Source of the DNA: a virus
Length of the DNA: 64,000 nt
Virus record (IMG/VR): IMGVR_UViG_3300040751_000264
Coordinates: 1 to 64,000 of that record
Strand: one strand, 5' to 3'
In this document: piece after piece, positions 30,433-41,100 of the stretch
Position numbering within the stretch: the stretch's first letter is position 1
Layout: each line of letters opens with the position of its first letter
Program-made: the position numbers and the translations under genes
The notes under the pieces: model-generated
Seen by the model: the letters and a program-made list of their open reading frames with translations, nothing else
What the model was told of the DNA's origin: nothing
Databases searched by the model: none

Positions 30433-30582
30433 CTAGGAGTTGGGTATTTCAAATATTGGTGTCCACGCGGATAGCCTGTTTCTATCCTCAGAAACCAACC
30501 TAAATCTAAGATAGATTTCGGGGTCTTGATCAATGCCAAGACTTACCAATTCTTCTGCACTAATAATTATTCTTTTAGACAT
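30433..30582 (-). CDS. Small hypothetical protein, 49 aa
   Basis: Complete ORF beginning MSKRIIISAEELVSLG and ending EIPNS. The ATG shares its A with the stop of the minor tail gene (TAATG). It contains a WTPIFEIP motif but no recognised domain. Probably a small tail-operon protein. Confidence 0.55.
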   Translation of the reverse strand: MSKRIIISAEELVSLGIDQDPEIYLRFRLVSEDRNRLSAWTPIFEIPNS

Positions 30583-31976
30583 TACGAAACACCCAGGGAG
30601 AATCTGAAGTCTATGTAGTTGTTTGAGTTTGCAGTTTTTATGATAGGAAGTCCATTGTTCCCAGCAATAATTGAGTACCCCGACATTTTATAGATTGGGT
30701 TATCTGTTGTATTGTCAAGCCTGAATCCATCAAACGCTATATAGTGATCGTCTGATGGTGAATCATCTGATTTTGTTACAGCAGCAAAAACTCTTGCAAT
30801 CTTAATCTCTGTTGATGCAAAGTCTGCTGAAGTATAAAATCTTATGTATGGAAGAGTCGTGCTTGCAGACTCGTTACTGTAATCAACGTTTTGTGAAATT
30901 TGTGAAGAAGCAACAAAGTATCTGTTAACATCTAGCACTGATCCAGGAACATATATTTGCATTTTAGCAAAAGACTGAGATCCAGTTACCTCGTTCTTAA
31001 AGAACTCTACTAAAACCTTTACATCTTTTACCGCCGCCTGAGCAACAGATGTTCTGTCTACCATGGAGAATGCCAGTTTCAAAAGATCTGATGTGTTGTT
31101 GCCAGATATATCAAAACCAATGTTGTTGAGATGAACGTGTGATCCGCTACCAACCCAGTCGCCATCGATTCCAGCACTGTCATCTATTGAGGAGAAATCT
31201 CCTCTCAGCATTAAGGTTCTATTTAGATACCTTGGCCCTTCTTTTCTATCTTTTCTTGTGCTAACCTGAAAAATAGGGTCGGAGGTATTTGCATAAAAAG
31301 CAGTAGCAGTTTCTTGAATGTCTACAGTTGTAGAAGATCCATCAAAACCCAGGTTGGTATTAAGTGGTGGATCAGAAATTGCAACATTGTGTACCTGCCA
31401 ACTGTTGGAAAAGTTAAACAAAACCCTGCTGTCATACTGAGAAGCAAGGCTGTTATTTCCAGCAGACCAAATTCCTACCTCAGAAATTTCATATCTGTTC
31501 TCTGTTGGCAGTTCTGCTGTAAGGGACATTTTTGTTCTAGGTACAAGTGCTGAACCATTTGGTGATAACGACACAGCAGGACTAATGTCAGACCCAATAA
31601 CTGAATAACTAAAAGTGTTAGAAGTAACAGCAGTAACTTCAAACTGACCATCTAGGGAGTTGTCAACATCGCTGACAATGACTGTCTCTCCTATAACAAT
31701 GTCATGGTTGACTGATGTTGTTAGGGTAGCGACATTTGAAACTAACTCTTTTGTTGTTATCTGATAAGTTACAGAGTCATCAACAAAGCCTTTAGAAGAA
31801 ATAGGAACTCTTGTCATCTCAAAATCTAGTCTTTTTTGACTGTATGCAGAGTTAGGGATTGGGTCTGTCGGACCAAGGGGTGTTGCTCCGCACCCTATTG
31901 CCAAATGTGTAGCATATTCTGGAACTTGGCCCAGAAGGTACTTTGAGATTATTTCTTTTCCGTCGTTAGTTATCAT
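30582..31976 (-). CDS. Minor tail protein, 464 aa
   Basis: Starts MITNDGKEIISKYLLGQ, a typical opening for tail-fibre or minor tail proteins, and continues as a long beta-rich, serine/threonine-rich chain with VGETVIVSDVDNS-like repeats also seen in the large tail protein downstream in the map. Its ATG overlaps the stop of the polyproline gene (ATGA). Role in host contact is inference. Confidence 0.65.
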   Translation of the reverse strand: MITNDGKEIISKYLLGQVPEYATHLAIGCGATPLGPTDPIPNSAYSQKRLDFEMTRVPISSKGFVDDSVTYQITTKELVSNVATLTTSVNHDIVIGETVIVSDVDNSLDGQFEVTAVTSNTFSYSVIGSDISPAVSLSPNGSALVPRTKMSLTAELPTENRYEISEVGIWSAGNNSLASQYDSRVLFNFSNSWQVHNVAISDPPLNTNLGFDGSSTTVDIQETATAFYANTSDPIFQVSTRKDRKEGPRYLNRTLMLRGDFSSIDDSAGIDGDWVGSGSHVHLNNIGFDISGNNTSDLLKLAFSMVDRTSVAQAAVKDVKVLVEFFKNEVTGSQSFAKMQIYVPGSVLDVNRYFVASSQISQNVDYSNESASTTLPYIRFYTSADFASTEIKIARVFAAVTKSDDSPSDDHYIAFDGFRLDNTTDNPIYKMSGYSIIAGNNGLPIIKTANSNNYIDFRFSLGVS

Positions 31977-32584
31977 GATTCATCTACCAAATTAATTGTA
32001 CCATTCAGGAGCAGTTGAACCTGTATTTCTTCACCATCTCTTACGTCTTCTACCTCTATCACAAGGTCGCCATTTTCATCAAAGTAGGGTTCATAGATGC
32101 CCCTGGAATCTAGATCTATTCCAAATCTAGAAAAGTAATTAGTTGATATTGCTGTGGCGACAACGTTGTTTGGGTTAAACTCTTGCCTAACAGAAGAAAG
32201 ATTCTTTATTGGTTCATAGATAACTTCCTGGCCATCAATCAAATCTGTTCTTGAAATATTGGCAAGTTCTGTAGCACTAATATCTTCAAACAATAGATCT
32301 TGAAGAAGAGCGATTTCTATTGAATTATCATCAAATTGAATTATGTCGCTTGGTGCTTCTTTAATGTTTTTGTCGGGGGCCGCCATTGCTGAGAACCTTG
32401 GCAAAATTGGTGCTGGGGGTGGTGGTGGCGGTGGAGGGGGTGGTGGTGGCCCTGGGGGTGGCGGAGGTGAAGGAGGGGGTGGAGGTGGTGGAGGATTCGC
32501 TACAGACTCAGACCACTTCTGAATTCTTTCCATCTCCTTGCCAAAACTAGGGGATGTTATTATGTCCCAATTTATATTAAACAT
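31973..32584 (-). CDS. Polyproline-containing minor tail protein, 203 aa
   Basis: After a 30-residue N-terminal part, residues 31-57 are almost all proline: blocks of 8, 5 and 12 prolines broken by one serine and one glycine, followed by A-P and then an ordinary acidic domain. Such a block makes a stiff polyproline II rod and needs EF-P for smooth translation. It lies between two tail proteins and abuts the large one, so it is probably a tail component. Proline codons are mixed, which argues against a recent simple-repeat expansion. Confidence 0.7.
   Translation of the reverse strand: MFNINWDIITSPSFGKEMERIQKWSESVANPPPPPPPPSPPPPPGPPPPPPPPPPPPAPILPRFSAMAAPDKNIKEAPSDIIQFDDNSIEIALLQDLLFEDISATELANISRTDLIDGQEVIYEPIKNLSSVRQEFNPNNVVATAISTNYFSRFGIDLDSRGIYEPYFDENGDLVIEVEDVRDGEEIQVQLLLNGTINLVDES
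32414..32494. repeat. G-rich/C-rich low-complexity tract encoding polyproline
   Basis: The plus strand has several runs of five G within about 80 bases. It encodes the proline block on the minus strand. The G-rich strand could form G-quadruplex structures. Confidence 0.8.
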
Positions 32585-35500
32585 TTAAACCTCCGCCAAA
32601 TGGATCACTGTTTCTACCGATCCCTCTTGCTTAGTATTTTCAATATTATACACAACGTACCTTGTTGATTCTGAAGATATGATATCTATGCCAGAATCTT
32701 TGTAATCAATATTAACTATGTCTCCAAGTTGTAGGTGGGGTGTTCCAAAGACGTTTATTCCTACAGTTTTCTTGGGATATAGAACTCTTCTAATAATCCA
32801 GTCCATCATTGATTCAGCAGCGTCGTCTGTTTGTATATACTGAGCCTCTATTGAGAATTCGTTATTTCCAAACTTGCTTCTGCTGTTTTGAACATCTGCA
32901 TAAATTTGCTTATACTCCCCAGGATTGGAGTTGCTTGAATATATTGCATTAGTAAAGTTACTATTCTTTTTAAAGAAATCGTCTACCGTTAAGGATCTTG
33001 TAGTGTTTTGTGTAAACGCAATTCCCAATATTCTCAAGTAGTTTCCTGTTGTGTCATCTAGATTAAGAATTTTGTCAACGGCATTAAAGATCAGGAACTC
33101 TGCACCATAAGAGCCTGCAAAGAATCCTGATACAGTGTACCCCCTTACCCTGTTTAAAGTTTCTGCTAACTTAGCATATAGGGCAGGGTAGGCACGATCA
33201 TATTTGATATCAAAATATGCAACCTCTCTCATAATTGTTCCAAACTCTTCATAGAACAAACTGTACTTTGGATCTGATTCAGAACTAATTCCAGTCAGGT
33301 ATGTGTTTTGTACCATTCCACTCAGGGCGTAGTTTCTAAGAGCATCGGATTCTGTAATCAGTTCATCTGAGAATACCTTAGAAATTGGCAACTGTAATGC
33401 CCTTGATGTGTTTTCTGCAAAGTTATCCGCAAGAGCATAAACATTTTCAAACATCACCCTGGATGATCCACGAACAAAGAGTGCCAAGTTGTTGTATTGT
33501 GGTAGAGGATTCGTATCAGTTACCACAGCAATTTGTTTATTGTTTATGTATAAGTAAAAGTCTCTGTTTGTTCCAACATCTATAAATTCTGCTGATAGAT
33601 CATATACCGTTGAATTTTCTGAAGATGTTAGTCTTGATTGTGTTGTAAACTTTCCATCATCTACAAAAATTTCTGTAAATCCTCTGTAAAGTATTTCTGG
33701 TATAGCATTTCCTTCTGCATCAGAAACAACCTTGTAAAAGAAAACATCTGAGATAAGCGTGTTTTCGTCAATTGATTCTCTGACCTCTCCCCCGCTATTA
33801 GATGTTGCATTGAATGGAACATATGTCGCTGTTCCGCTTGCCCCCGTTTCAGTAGCCGTCACATTGGCCTCAATAGTAAATGTGTCATAAAGTAAAAGAT
33901 CTGTTGGATTTGATACAGCAGTAATGACAGCATTAGCAATATTAAAGGCAGAGTTAGACATTCCAGTTATTGACACTGTTTGCCCTGCACTAAACCTGTG
34001 ACCCTCTGCTGTGTAAACAATATTAGATCCGTCACCCTCTGCTGCCGTAACAGTTATTGAATTTACTGTTGGTTGCAAAAGTTCATACTGGAATTGTTTC
34101 CTATCTTGAGATATTGCAGTAATGTTGAACTCACCATTAAACCTATTGACAGAACCTGTTGTCGTGAGTCCAGAAACAACCACCGTTGTTCCAATATTAA
34201 AATCATGCTGTTTTGATAAAGTTAAAGTAACTGTATCATTTACTGATTGAGCGACTGGGCTAGTTACAACCTTATAAACTTTTTCATTGGAGTTGTTTTT
34301 GTAAGAAGAAACCGTATTCTGTGTAAGGGCTGCTATTTCAAAGTAGTATCCGACGTTAGTATCTTTATTTAGTCCAAATGCCAAGCCTCCTGAACCCCCT
34401 GAAATAGATATTTGCTTTGATGGGTCATCTGACACTACCTCGCTAGATGGATAAAAATCAAAAGCACCTACTGGAGTTTGATCACTACTCGTTCCAGACT
34501 CTATCTTTCCAACGATTCTCATTCTTGTTCCAAAGTGCTTGTATGGCTTTTCCATCTTCTTGTAAGAGTATGTAACAAAATCTGCTGGATTAATGGCATC
34601 TGGAAGAGATGGACCATTAAAGACCAGGGAAGAAGTTTGTACTGATCCAGATCTTGCTGACTTAAAATAATTTGTTTCTGATTCTGTTAGGTTCGTGTTT
34701 GCCATAAAGTTTTTAATAATGCCATTACGAGATGACTTAATTGCATAGGACTGTGCAGAGTATGATTCATCATTTATCACCTTAGACTTTCCTGCCTCTG
34801 CTATCCCCAAATTATCTGGGTACTCTAAATCAACATTTGTATTAAATAGATAGTCCTGGGCATTTTGAATACAGCCTCTTACATTAGTATCATTTACCCA
34901 AGTTGTTTCTTCCACCCCCGCAGGATGCTGAACAATCTCTGTTCCAAACTGGCCACGACCATGCTCCTTTATTTCATTGTCCTGAATATTTGTATATATT
35001 CTTACAAGTCCAGTAGGATACATCTTTCCATTAAATCTAAGTTTAGAAAAATAGTTCTGATATTCCTGATTATTCTTAATCCAAACTGTTCCCACTCCAG
35101 CAACAGAGTATTGCACAGCATCATACTTAATGATTTCGCCGCTTGAATAAAAATATCCAGAGTAGTTTGCTAGCCAATATACATTTTCTCCAAAGTCAAT
35201 TACGTTATTTATTAGTTCTCCCTCAACCAATTGTGGAATGCTAGCAGGCAAAGTTGTTTTTAATGGCATTGCAGAAAGTGAATATCCAGATGCTTGAGAA
35301 GATGACTCATTAATTGTCTTAATTTTTTCTTGTCCTGCCACCTCCCAAAGTAGGACTGGCTTATAGACAAATGTTTTATATTCGTCTATATATGGTGCCT
35401 GACTAATCGAACCAATACTCTTTTGTATGTATCTGGTTGTGTAGTTTATTTCTCCACCGTTATAAACTTGTTTTTCTGTCGAAGAAATGCTAACGATATT

Positions 35501-37486
35501 TGGAAGTGCCACTCCATCATCAGTAATCTCTTCTTGCCCATATATAATCATATCTGTTGATCTAGCATCTTGTGATGCCATTAAGTAGTTTTTAGACATT
35601 ATTACAAGATTGTTATATTCATCAAAGAATATTGCGCTTTGTGAAGATATCGCCAACTGTTGCAAAGTTTCTGCTAGATTCTGCTCTGGGCCAACAAAGA
35701 AGTATGGAATAATTAATTCTTCATCTTCTTCAGTTCTCTTAAACACATAGTTGCTAAACCCAACACTATCAAGAAGCACTGTTATTGCATAACTCAAAGA
35801 TACATCTGTTAGCAAAATCTCTGGAGACTTCTTTGACTCCAGGAAGTAGAACAAGTCTCTTAATTCAATAGATATTTTTACTGGTGCTTCTGTTGCTTGT
35901 GGAAAGCCCTCAGAATATAGTGTTTTCATTGGTATGTAATAGTCAAAAGATCCAATATTTTTTACAATGTCATAGAACAAAAACTTCATTCTATTTGTTG
36001 TGTAATTGCTAAGAATGCTTCCTGTTTTTGTATTATCATCAAAGGGGTTATTTTCATTGAGAGAAAGGTCGTAATCAAAAATCTCTACGCTACCTGTTGA
36101 TGCTAAAAGTGCCCCCGTTGGCATTGAATGGTTTGCTAGATCAGAGAGTGTTCTAGTTATAGAAAAAGACATTATCTTATCACTAATGTCTGCAACTATT
36201 CTTGGAGAAAGTTCTATTAAATCAAATGTTGAATTAACTTTGTTCATGGTGTCAATCACGATTCTTAGTCCATGAACGAAGTCGAACTCCCTAAAAAATG
36301 TATTGCCCCCTTCTTCATAATAGTCTGGGTCAGATATTTTCTTTACAACCTTGGTGTTTCTTGTTATGTTTTCTTCATTTACTTGCCAGGAATATTCTGC
36401 ATCATATACCTGCCAGCCAGCACCGTCGCTGATATATAAAACACCCTTGTCGGTTTCAGATTGTTTGTAAAGATATGCATATCCATATGGGGCAAGGTCT
36501 GGAAGCAATTCTGTTGAATAAATTTCTTCAACAAAAACAAACACATCTGTAAATAGGTCTGGAACAGTAAGGCCATACCCTACCTCTAAATGCCCATTAG
36601 AGCCGATGATGGGGCTTCCATCGCTTTTTACAGAGTCTTCTGTAAAAGATATAATTTCCACCCAGTTGTTATTTTCATCTAATTTTTGAATAGCCCACCT
36701 CTTAGGAATTGTTGCATTACTATCTCCATAAAGCGGATCTGGAACATTTGTGTCGTTTCCAATTCTGAATGGACCATTATCTATTTCGCCAACATTTGTT
36801 TGCATCTTTACAGTAATTCTGTTTGTTGGAACTTTTTCCTTGTAGACAACAAATGGCGCAGCATCATAAATATAATATGATGGATTTTCAGATCCTGAGG
36901 ATTGATTAATTGCAATGCCATATTCGTTAGTTGTGTTGTCTTCAACCTCTGTCCTATATGAGGTCCAGTATTTAAAGTCGTCATAACGTGATGCCATATA
37001 GTATCTTGGTCTGCGAGCAACGTTTACGGTGGACAAAAGATTTGGGTCTTCTCTTCTACCGTTCGTTGTAAGGCTATCAACATACTGATTAAAACCATTT
37101 GGTGCTCCAACAATTCCCAAATACAGAAGTTTGTTAATTCCAGATCTTGGTCTATTTTGTCTGAAACAATCATCAAGAGAATACAGAAGGTTTATCTTTC
37201 TTTTTGGTGCAACAAAAAATGCTGGATCATCATTATCTTCAAAGCCAGCGTTTATAACTGTGTCTGAGTCAGTCGCTCCTGTGTAGTGATTTCCAACATC
37301 GTTTGAATCGTATGATGCCTGAATGATACCGTATTGTGGGTCTGTAGTTCCTGGTCTATACCTATAGTTGCCAACCTTGTCAATATTATAAGATTGGTTC
37401 ATGTTTATCTCTATCCATGTTGCCTGCTGGCTATCGATGGTATGAGAATACTTAAGATGATTTTCTAATTCTTCTGACTGAAACAT
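32585..37486 (-). CDS. Large minor tail protein, 1633 aa
   Basis: A very long beta-rich protein in the position of the central tail-tip or baseplate proteins, directly downstream of the distal-tail-like gene. Residues about 440-600 and the C-terminal part (about 1480-1633, with VFGTPHLQLGDIVNIDYKD) resemble tail-associated hub domains. The middle holds DYFEIAAL-type lectin-like segments. It begins by TAATG coupling to the upstream gene. Probably builds the tip and displays host-contact domains. Confidence 0.65.
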   Translation of the reverse strand: MFQSEELENHLKYSHTIDSQQATWIEINMNQSYNIDKVGNYRYRPGTTDPQYGIIQASYDSNDVGNHYTGATDSDTVINAGFEDNDDPAFFVAPKRKINLLYSLDDCFRQNRPRSGINKLLYLGIVGAPNGFNQYVDSLTTNGRREDPNLLSTVNVARRPRYYMASRYDDFKYWTSYRTEVEDNTTNEYGIAINQSSGSENPSYYIYDAAPFVVYKEKVPTNRITVKMQTNVGEIDNGPFRIGNDTNVPDPLYGDSNATIPKRWAIQKLDENNNWVEIISFTEDSVKSDGSPIIGSNGHLEVGYGLTVPDLFTDVFVFVEEIYSTELLPDLAPYGYAYLYKQSETDKGVLYISDGAGWQVYDAEYSWQVNEENITRNTKVVKKISDPDYYEEGGNTFFREFDFVHGLRIVIDTMNKVNSTFDLIELSPRIVADISDKIMSFSITRTLSDLANHSMPTGALLASTGSVEIFDYDLSLNENNPFDDNTKTGSILSNYTTNRMKFLFYDIVKNIGSFDYYIPMKTLYSEGFPQATEAPVKISIELRDLFYFLESKKSPEILLTDVSLSYAITVLLDSVGFSNYVFKRTEEDEELIIPYFFVGPEQNLAETLQQLAISSQSAIFFDEYNNLVIMSKNYLMASQDARSTDMIIYGQEEITDDGVALPNIVSISSTEKQVYNGGEINYTTRYIQKSIGSISQAPYIDEYKTFVYKPVLLWEVAGQEKIKTINESSSQASGYSLSAMPLKTTLPASIPQLVEGELINNVIDFGENVYWLANYSGYFYSSGEIIKYDAVQYSVAGVGTVWIKNNQEYQNYFSKLRFNGKMYPTGLVRIYTNIQDNEIKEHGRGQFGTEIVQHPAGVEETTWVNDTNVRGCIQNAQDYLFNTNVDLEYPDNLGIAEAGKSKVINDESYSAQSYAIKSSRNGIIKNFMANTNLTESETNYFKSARSGSVQTSSLVFNGPSLPDAINPADFVTYSYKKMEKPYKHFGTRMRIVGKIESGTSSDQTPVGAFDFYPSSEVVSDDPSKQISISGGSGGLAFGLNKDTNVGYYFEIAALTQNTVSSYKNNSNEKVYKVVTSPVAQSVNDTVTLTLSKQHDFNIGTTVVVSGLTTTGSVNRFNGEFNITAISQDRKQFQYELLQPTVNSITVTAAEGDGSNIVYTAEGHRFSAGQTVSITGMSNSAFNIANAVITAVSNPTDLLLYDTFTIEANVTATETGASGTATYVPFNATSNSGGEVRESIDENTLISDVFFYKVVSDAEGNAIPEILYRGFTEIFVDDGKFTTQSRLTSSENSTVYDLSAEFIDVGTNRDFYLYINNKQIAVVTDTNPLPQYNNLALFVRGSSRVMFENVYALADNFAENTSRALQLPISKVFSDELITESDALRNYALSGMVQNTYLTGISSESDPKYSLFYEEFGTIMREVAYFDIKYDRAYPALYAKLAETLNRVRGYTVSGFFAGSYGAEFLIFNAVDKILNLDDTTGNYLRILGIAFTQNTTRSLTVDDFFKKNSNFTNAIYSSNSNPGEYKQIYADVQNSRSKFGNNEFSIEAQYIQTDDAAESMMDWIIRRVLYPKKTVGINVFGTPHLQLGDIVNIDYKDSGIDIISSESTRYVVYNIENTKQEGSVETVIHLAEV

Positions 37487-38124
37487 TATGCCTCTTCCAA
37501 GGACACGTTAACAGTCCAGAAGTCAAAGTTCGTTCCGCCTCTTTTTTCAACGCTGTAATCAAAACTTGAAAAATACATAAGCCTTACATCATTATATATT
37601 CCTAAATAATTAAAAGATTCGTCTGTTATGCTTCCAGCAACCTCAAAGGATGCGTTGTTATACTTGTCATAACCCAAATAAACATAAAATGGGCCGCTGT
37701 GATTTTCATACCAGTCCAGTAGTTCTACACCGCCTGCCCCACCATCGACAGTATACTCCTGATCAGATCCAGTCATTTGTGGAACCCCGCTAGAATTAAA
37801 AATAACGTTTCTGGAGTATGATCTTGATGGAAGTCTTGACCATGAGCATGAAAGAGAAATCTTGTCTGCAATGTGATAGGATCTCATGGTTCCATTAACC
37901 ATTCTCTGTCTGCTTTCCACCCTTTGCTGATTAACAGAGATTTCGCCTCTGTTGTGGTCAGAAAGTATAATGAAATCTTCCTTTTCTAGACCGTCTGGTA
38001 TTCTAACGCCATTAGATATTGTTCCAGCATTGTCTGACCACAGCATTGCCTGTGGCCTGCTGTATCTCTTTCTGCCAGCGATGTACGAAGAGGTGGCAGT
38101 GGGATTGTTGGGATTAATATCCAT
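37486..38124 (-). CDS. Distal-tail-like or minor tail protein, 212 aa
   Basis: Beta-rich (SLSCSWSRLPSRSY, then FYVYLGYDKYN and RLMYFSSFDY) and located immediately after the tape measure gene, where siphophages encode the distal tail protein. AGGGG precedes ATG 38124, which overlaps the tape measure stop by 11 bases. Assignment by position and fold pattern. Confidence 0.6.
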   Translation of the reverse strand: MDINPNNPTATSSYIAGRKRYSRPQAMLWSDNAGTISNGVRIPDGLEKEDFIILSDHNRGEISVNQQRVESRQRMVNGTMRSYHIADKISLSCSWSRLPSRSYSRNVIFNSSGVPQMTGSDQEYTVDGGAGGVELLDWYENHSGPFYVYLGYDKYNNASFEVAGSITDESFNYLGIYNDVRLMYFSSFDYSVEKRGGTNFDFWTVNVSLEEA

Positions 38125-41100
38125 TTATACCCCTAATTGATGCGTTATCAATATTTCTAATCTTTGTCATAACCTTGTGTGCAATCTCATCAGCGTTTGC
38201 ATTGGCTCCTTGAATATTAAACTTCATGTCATAAGTATTATACACTGGAGCGTTGACATTTGAAACATTGTTTACTGGAGAAATTACTGCTGTGGCTCCT
38301 GATTCTGGAACGTCATACCGTGGCATTGCAAAAGATCCTTGGTTAATTGATTCCATCATTGGCTGACCGTATTTATTGACCATTGACTTTCTAATTATAA
38401 ACTCTCCAGGCGTTAGTCGTGCGCCCACAGAATCTCTTGACCCTGAACCAACAACTGCTCCTCCAGCATAGTACCCAGGGAAAGGCTCTGGAATAGAAAG
38501 TTTAAATCCACTCCCCCCTCCAAGAACTGGTACTCCAGCAATTGTTTCTGGTATCTTCAACTCTATAGTTCCCAGTGTTTTAGCAAGCCTATTTGCCAAT
38601 GTTTTTGCTGCTTCAACTACCGCATCTGCTGCATCGTTGAACCAAGTCTTCCAATTATCAGCATCAAACAGGGACTTTAGCATCTCCTTCATTGCTTCAA
38701 CCTTTTCATCAAAAGTTGTGTTTTTCCAGTCTTCCCACCAATCTCCGATTGCCTCAAACTTTTCTACGAATGCTGCCCGAACTTCTTCCCAAACATTAAC
38801 GATAGCATCAATCTTTGGCTGAATGCTAGTATCCCACCATGTTGTAAAGAACGTCTTTATTTCATTAAACTTCTTTTCAAATCTTGATTTAACCTTTTCC
38901 CACACCTCTAAAATAATATCAAGTTTTGGCTGAATGCTTGTAGCCCACCACGTTGTAAAGAATGTCTTTATTGCATTGAACTTTTCTTCAAAACTTGATC
39001 TGACTTCTTCCCACTTAGCAACAATTGCATCAAGTCTTGGCTTTACTGTTACGTTATACCATTCATCAAACTTTGTTCTTAGTGGTTGAATAACATTTTC
39101 ATCTATTATCTGCCAAAGAGCAACAAAGAGTGCCCCGATTGTTTGTATAATGGCACCAACGTTTTCAGATACAGTGTTCCAAGCGTTGTTGATTGGATCA
39201 ATAACATTTGTTTGTACCCAACCTGAAACAGTGTTCCATGCTTCTTTGATTGGAGTTATAACATTTTCATCAAACCATGGGTAGAATGTTTCCCAGGCGG
39301 TCATTGCAAATCCTACAATACCCATCCACCAAGGAAGATCCATTTGGATTGCTGGCCCAGTAAGTGCTGCTTTCTGATTATTAAAGTCTTGCAATTCTTT
39401 TTGTGCTGTGGCAAGTTCTGCTCTTAGTTTCGCAAGTTTTTCTGGATCTTGTAAATCGACTGGCCCTCCACCGCCGCCTCCACCACCAGATGAAAGATCA
39501 GCAAGTTCTCTACGAGCAGAAAGAATTTGCAATTCTTGGTCAAGGAACTTCTTTCTTTCTGCTAGATGTGCCTTATCTTTTGTGATTGATCTTTCAGTAT
39601 CGCTAATAATATCGTCAAGAAGATCTCTCTGATCTTCAAGTTTATCGACTTGCTTTTGTAGAGGAGTTAGTCTTTCGTCTTCAATGTCCTTAATATCCTC
39701 TTCAAGATTATAGATATTGTTGTTTAATGTTTCTAGTTGTGGAGCATAGTCATCAATAATTTTTTGGTATGGCTCAATTCTTGCATCCTTGAGTTCTGTT
39801 ACCCTGTCAATTTCACGATCAGTTGCCTTGATTGCATCATTAGCATCTTGTAGTCTAAGTCTGTAAGAATCTTCGATAAGGAATTTGCGATATTCTTCTG
39901 CATCAATTTGCTCATCAATAGCGTCTAGTTGTTCTTGAATAAGATCTCTTTCTTCTTGAAGCGCATCCTTCTTTTCCTGAATCTGATCTTTTTCATCTTC
40001 TATTCTACTTCTTTGTTGATCAAAGGCTTCCTTTTGATCTTCTGTTGCCTTTTCTGCGGCATCTTGACGCAATTGCTCTGCTGCCTGTGCAGCAGCATAA
40101 ATGTCACCTTCAGCAAGTGCTCTAGCAAGATCAATTTGGCCTTTTCTCTGACGAGAGATATAGTCGTTTTGTTTTGCAACCTTGTCAAGGGCATCCTCTT
40201 GTTTATCTATTTGATCAAGTTGTTCGTCCAATGATTCATTTTGTAGATCAAGTAGTTTTTCTTCTTCATCTAGTGCTTCAAGTCTTGGCTTGGCTGCCTC
40301 TTGAGCAATTCTTGCTTCTCTTTCAAGTTCTGCTATTCTGTTTTCAATTGGTCTAACCTGAGCGTCTATCTCGTCTTCTAGACCCTCAAGAATGTCTTCT
40401 TGAGCACTTCTTTGTTTTTCTAAACTATCAAGTATTGGTTTGTATTCTCTTTCAATTCCAGCGATGGCTTGTTCTTGTAATTCTATGTCACGATTAATTG
40501 TGTCTATTTCATCTTGATAAACCTTGATTTGATCATTAAGAACATCTATTTCATCTTGTACCGCCTTTATTGGCCCCCTTTCAAGATCTTCAATTGCTTC
40601 ACCAATCATTTCGGTTGCATATCTTGCATCCTCCATGTTGTCTAGACCAATTTCAACTTCTCCTACAGCAATGGTTTCTGCACCAAACCTGTCTGAAAGA
40701 TTTTTCCTAAACCTATCTTCGGCTGTTCTGTCAATTTCAATTTCTTTAATAGTAATCTTTGCTTGCTTGTCTCTAAGTTCATCTTCTGCGGCAGCAAAGG
40801 GATCTTTGCTTCCTCCGCCGCCAGTGTCGTCGCCAGGTTGTTTGGTTGGCTTATTTTCTTCTTCCGCAATCTGTGCTTCAAGTTTGGCTACCCTAGACTG
40901 AGCAGCAGTTATTCCCGCTTGTATTGATTGCAGCAACGTAAGTTTTTCTATAATTTGGTCGGCGGAGAGTCCAGCGGCTTCCATTTGCTGAATAAATCTC
41001 CCCATGTCCACGCCTTGAGCCTGTAAACTTAGAATGTCAAACGCTATTCCAGCATCAGTGATTGATTTAACCGTTTCTTCGCTTTGTGGATAAATGTCAA

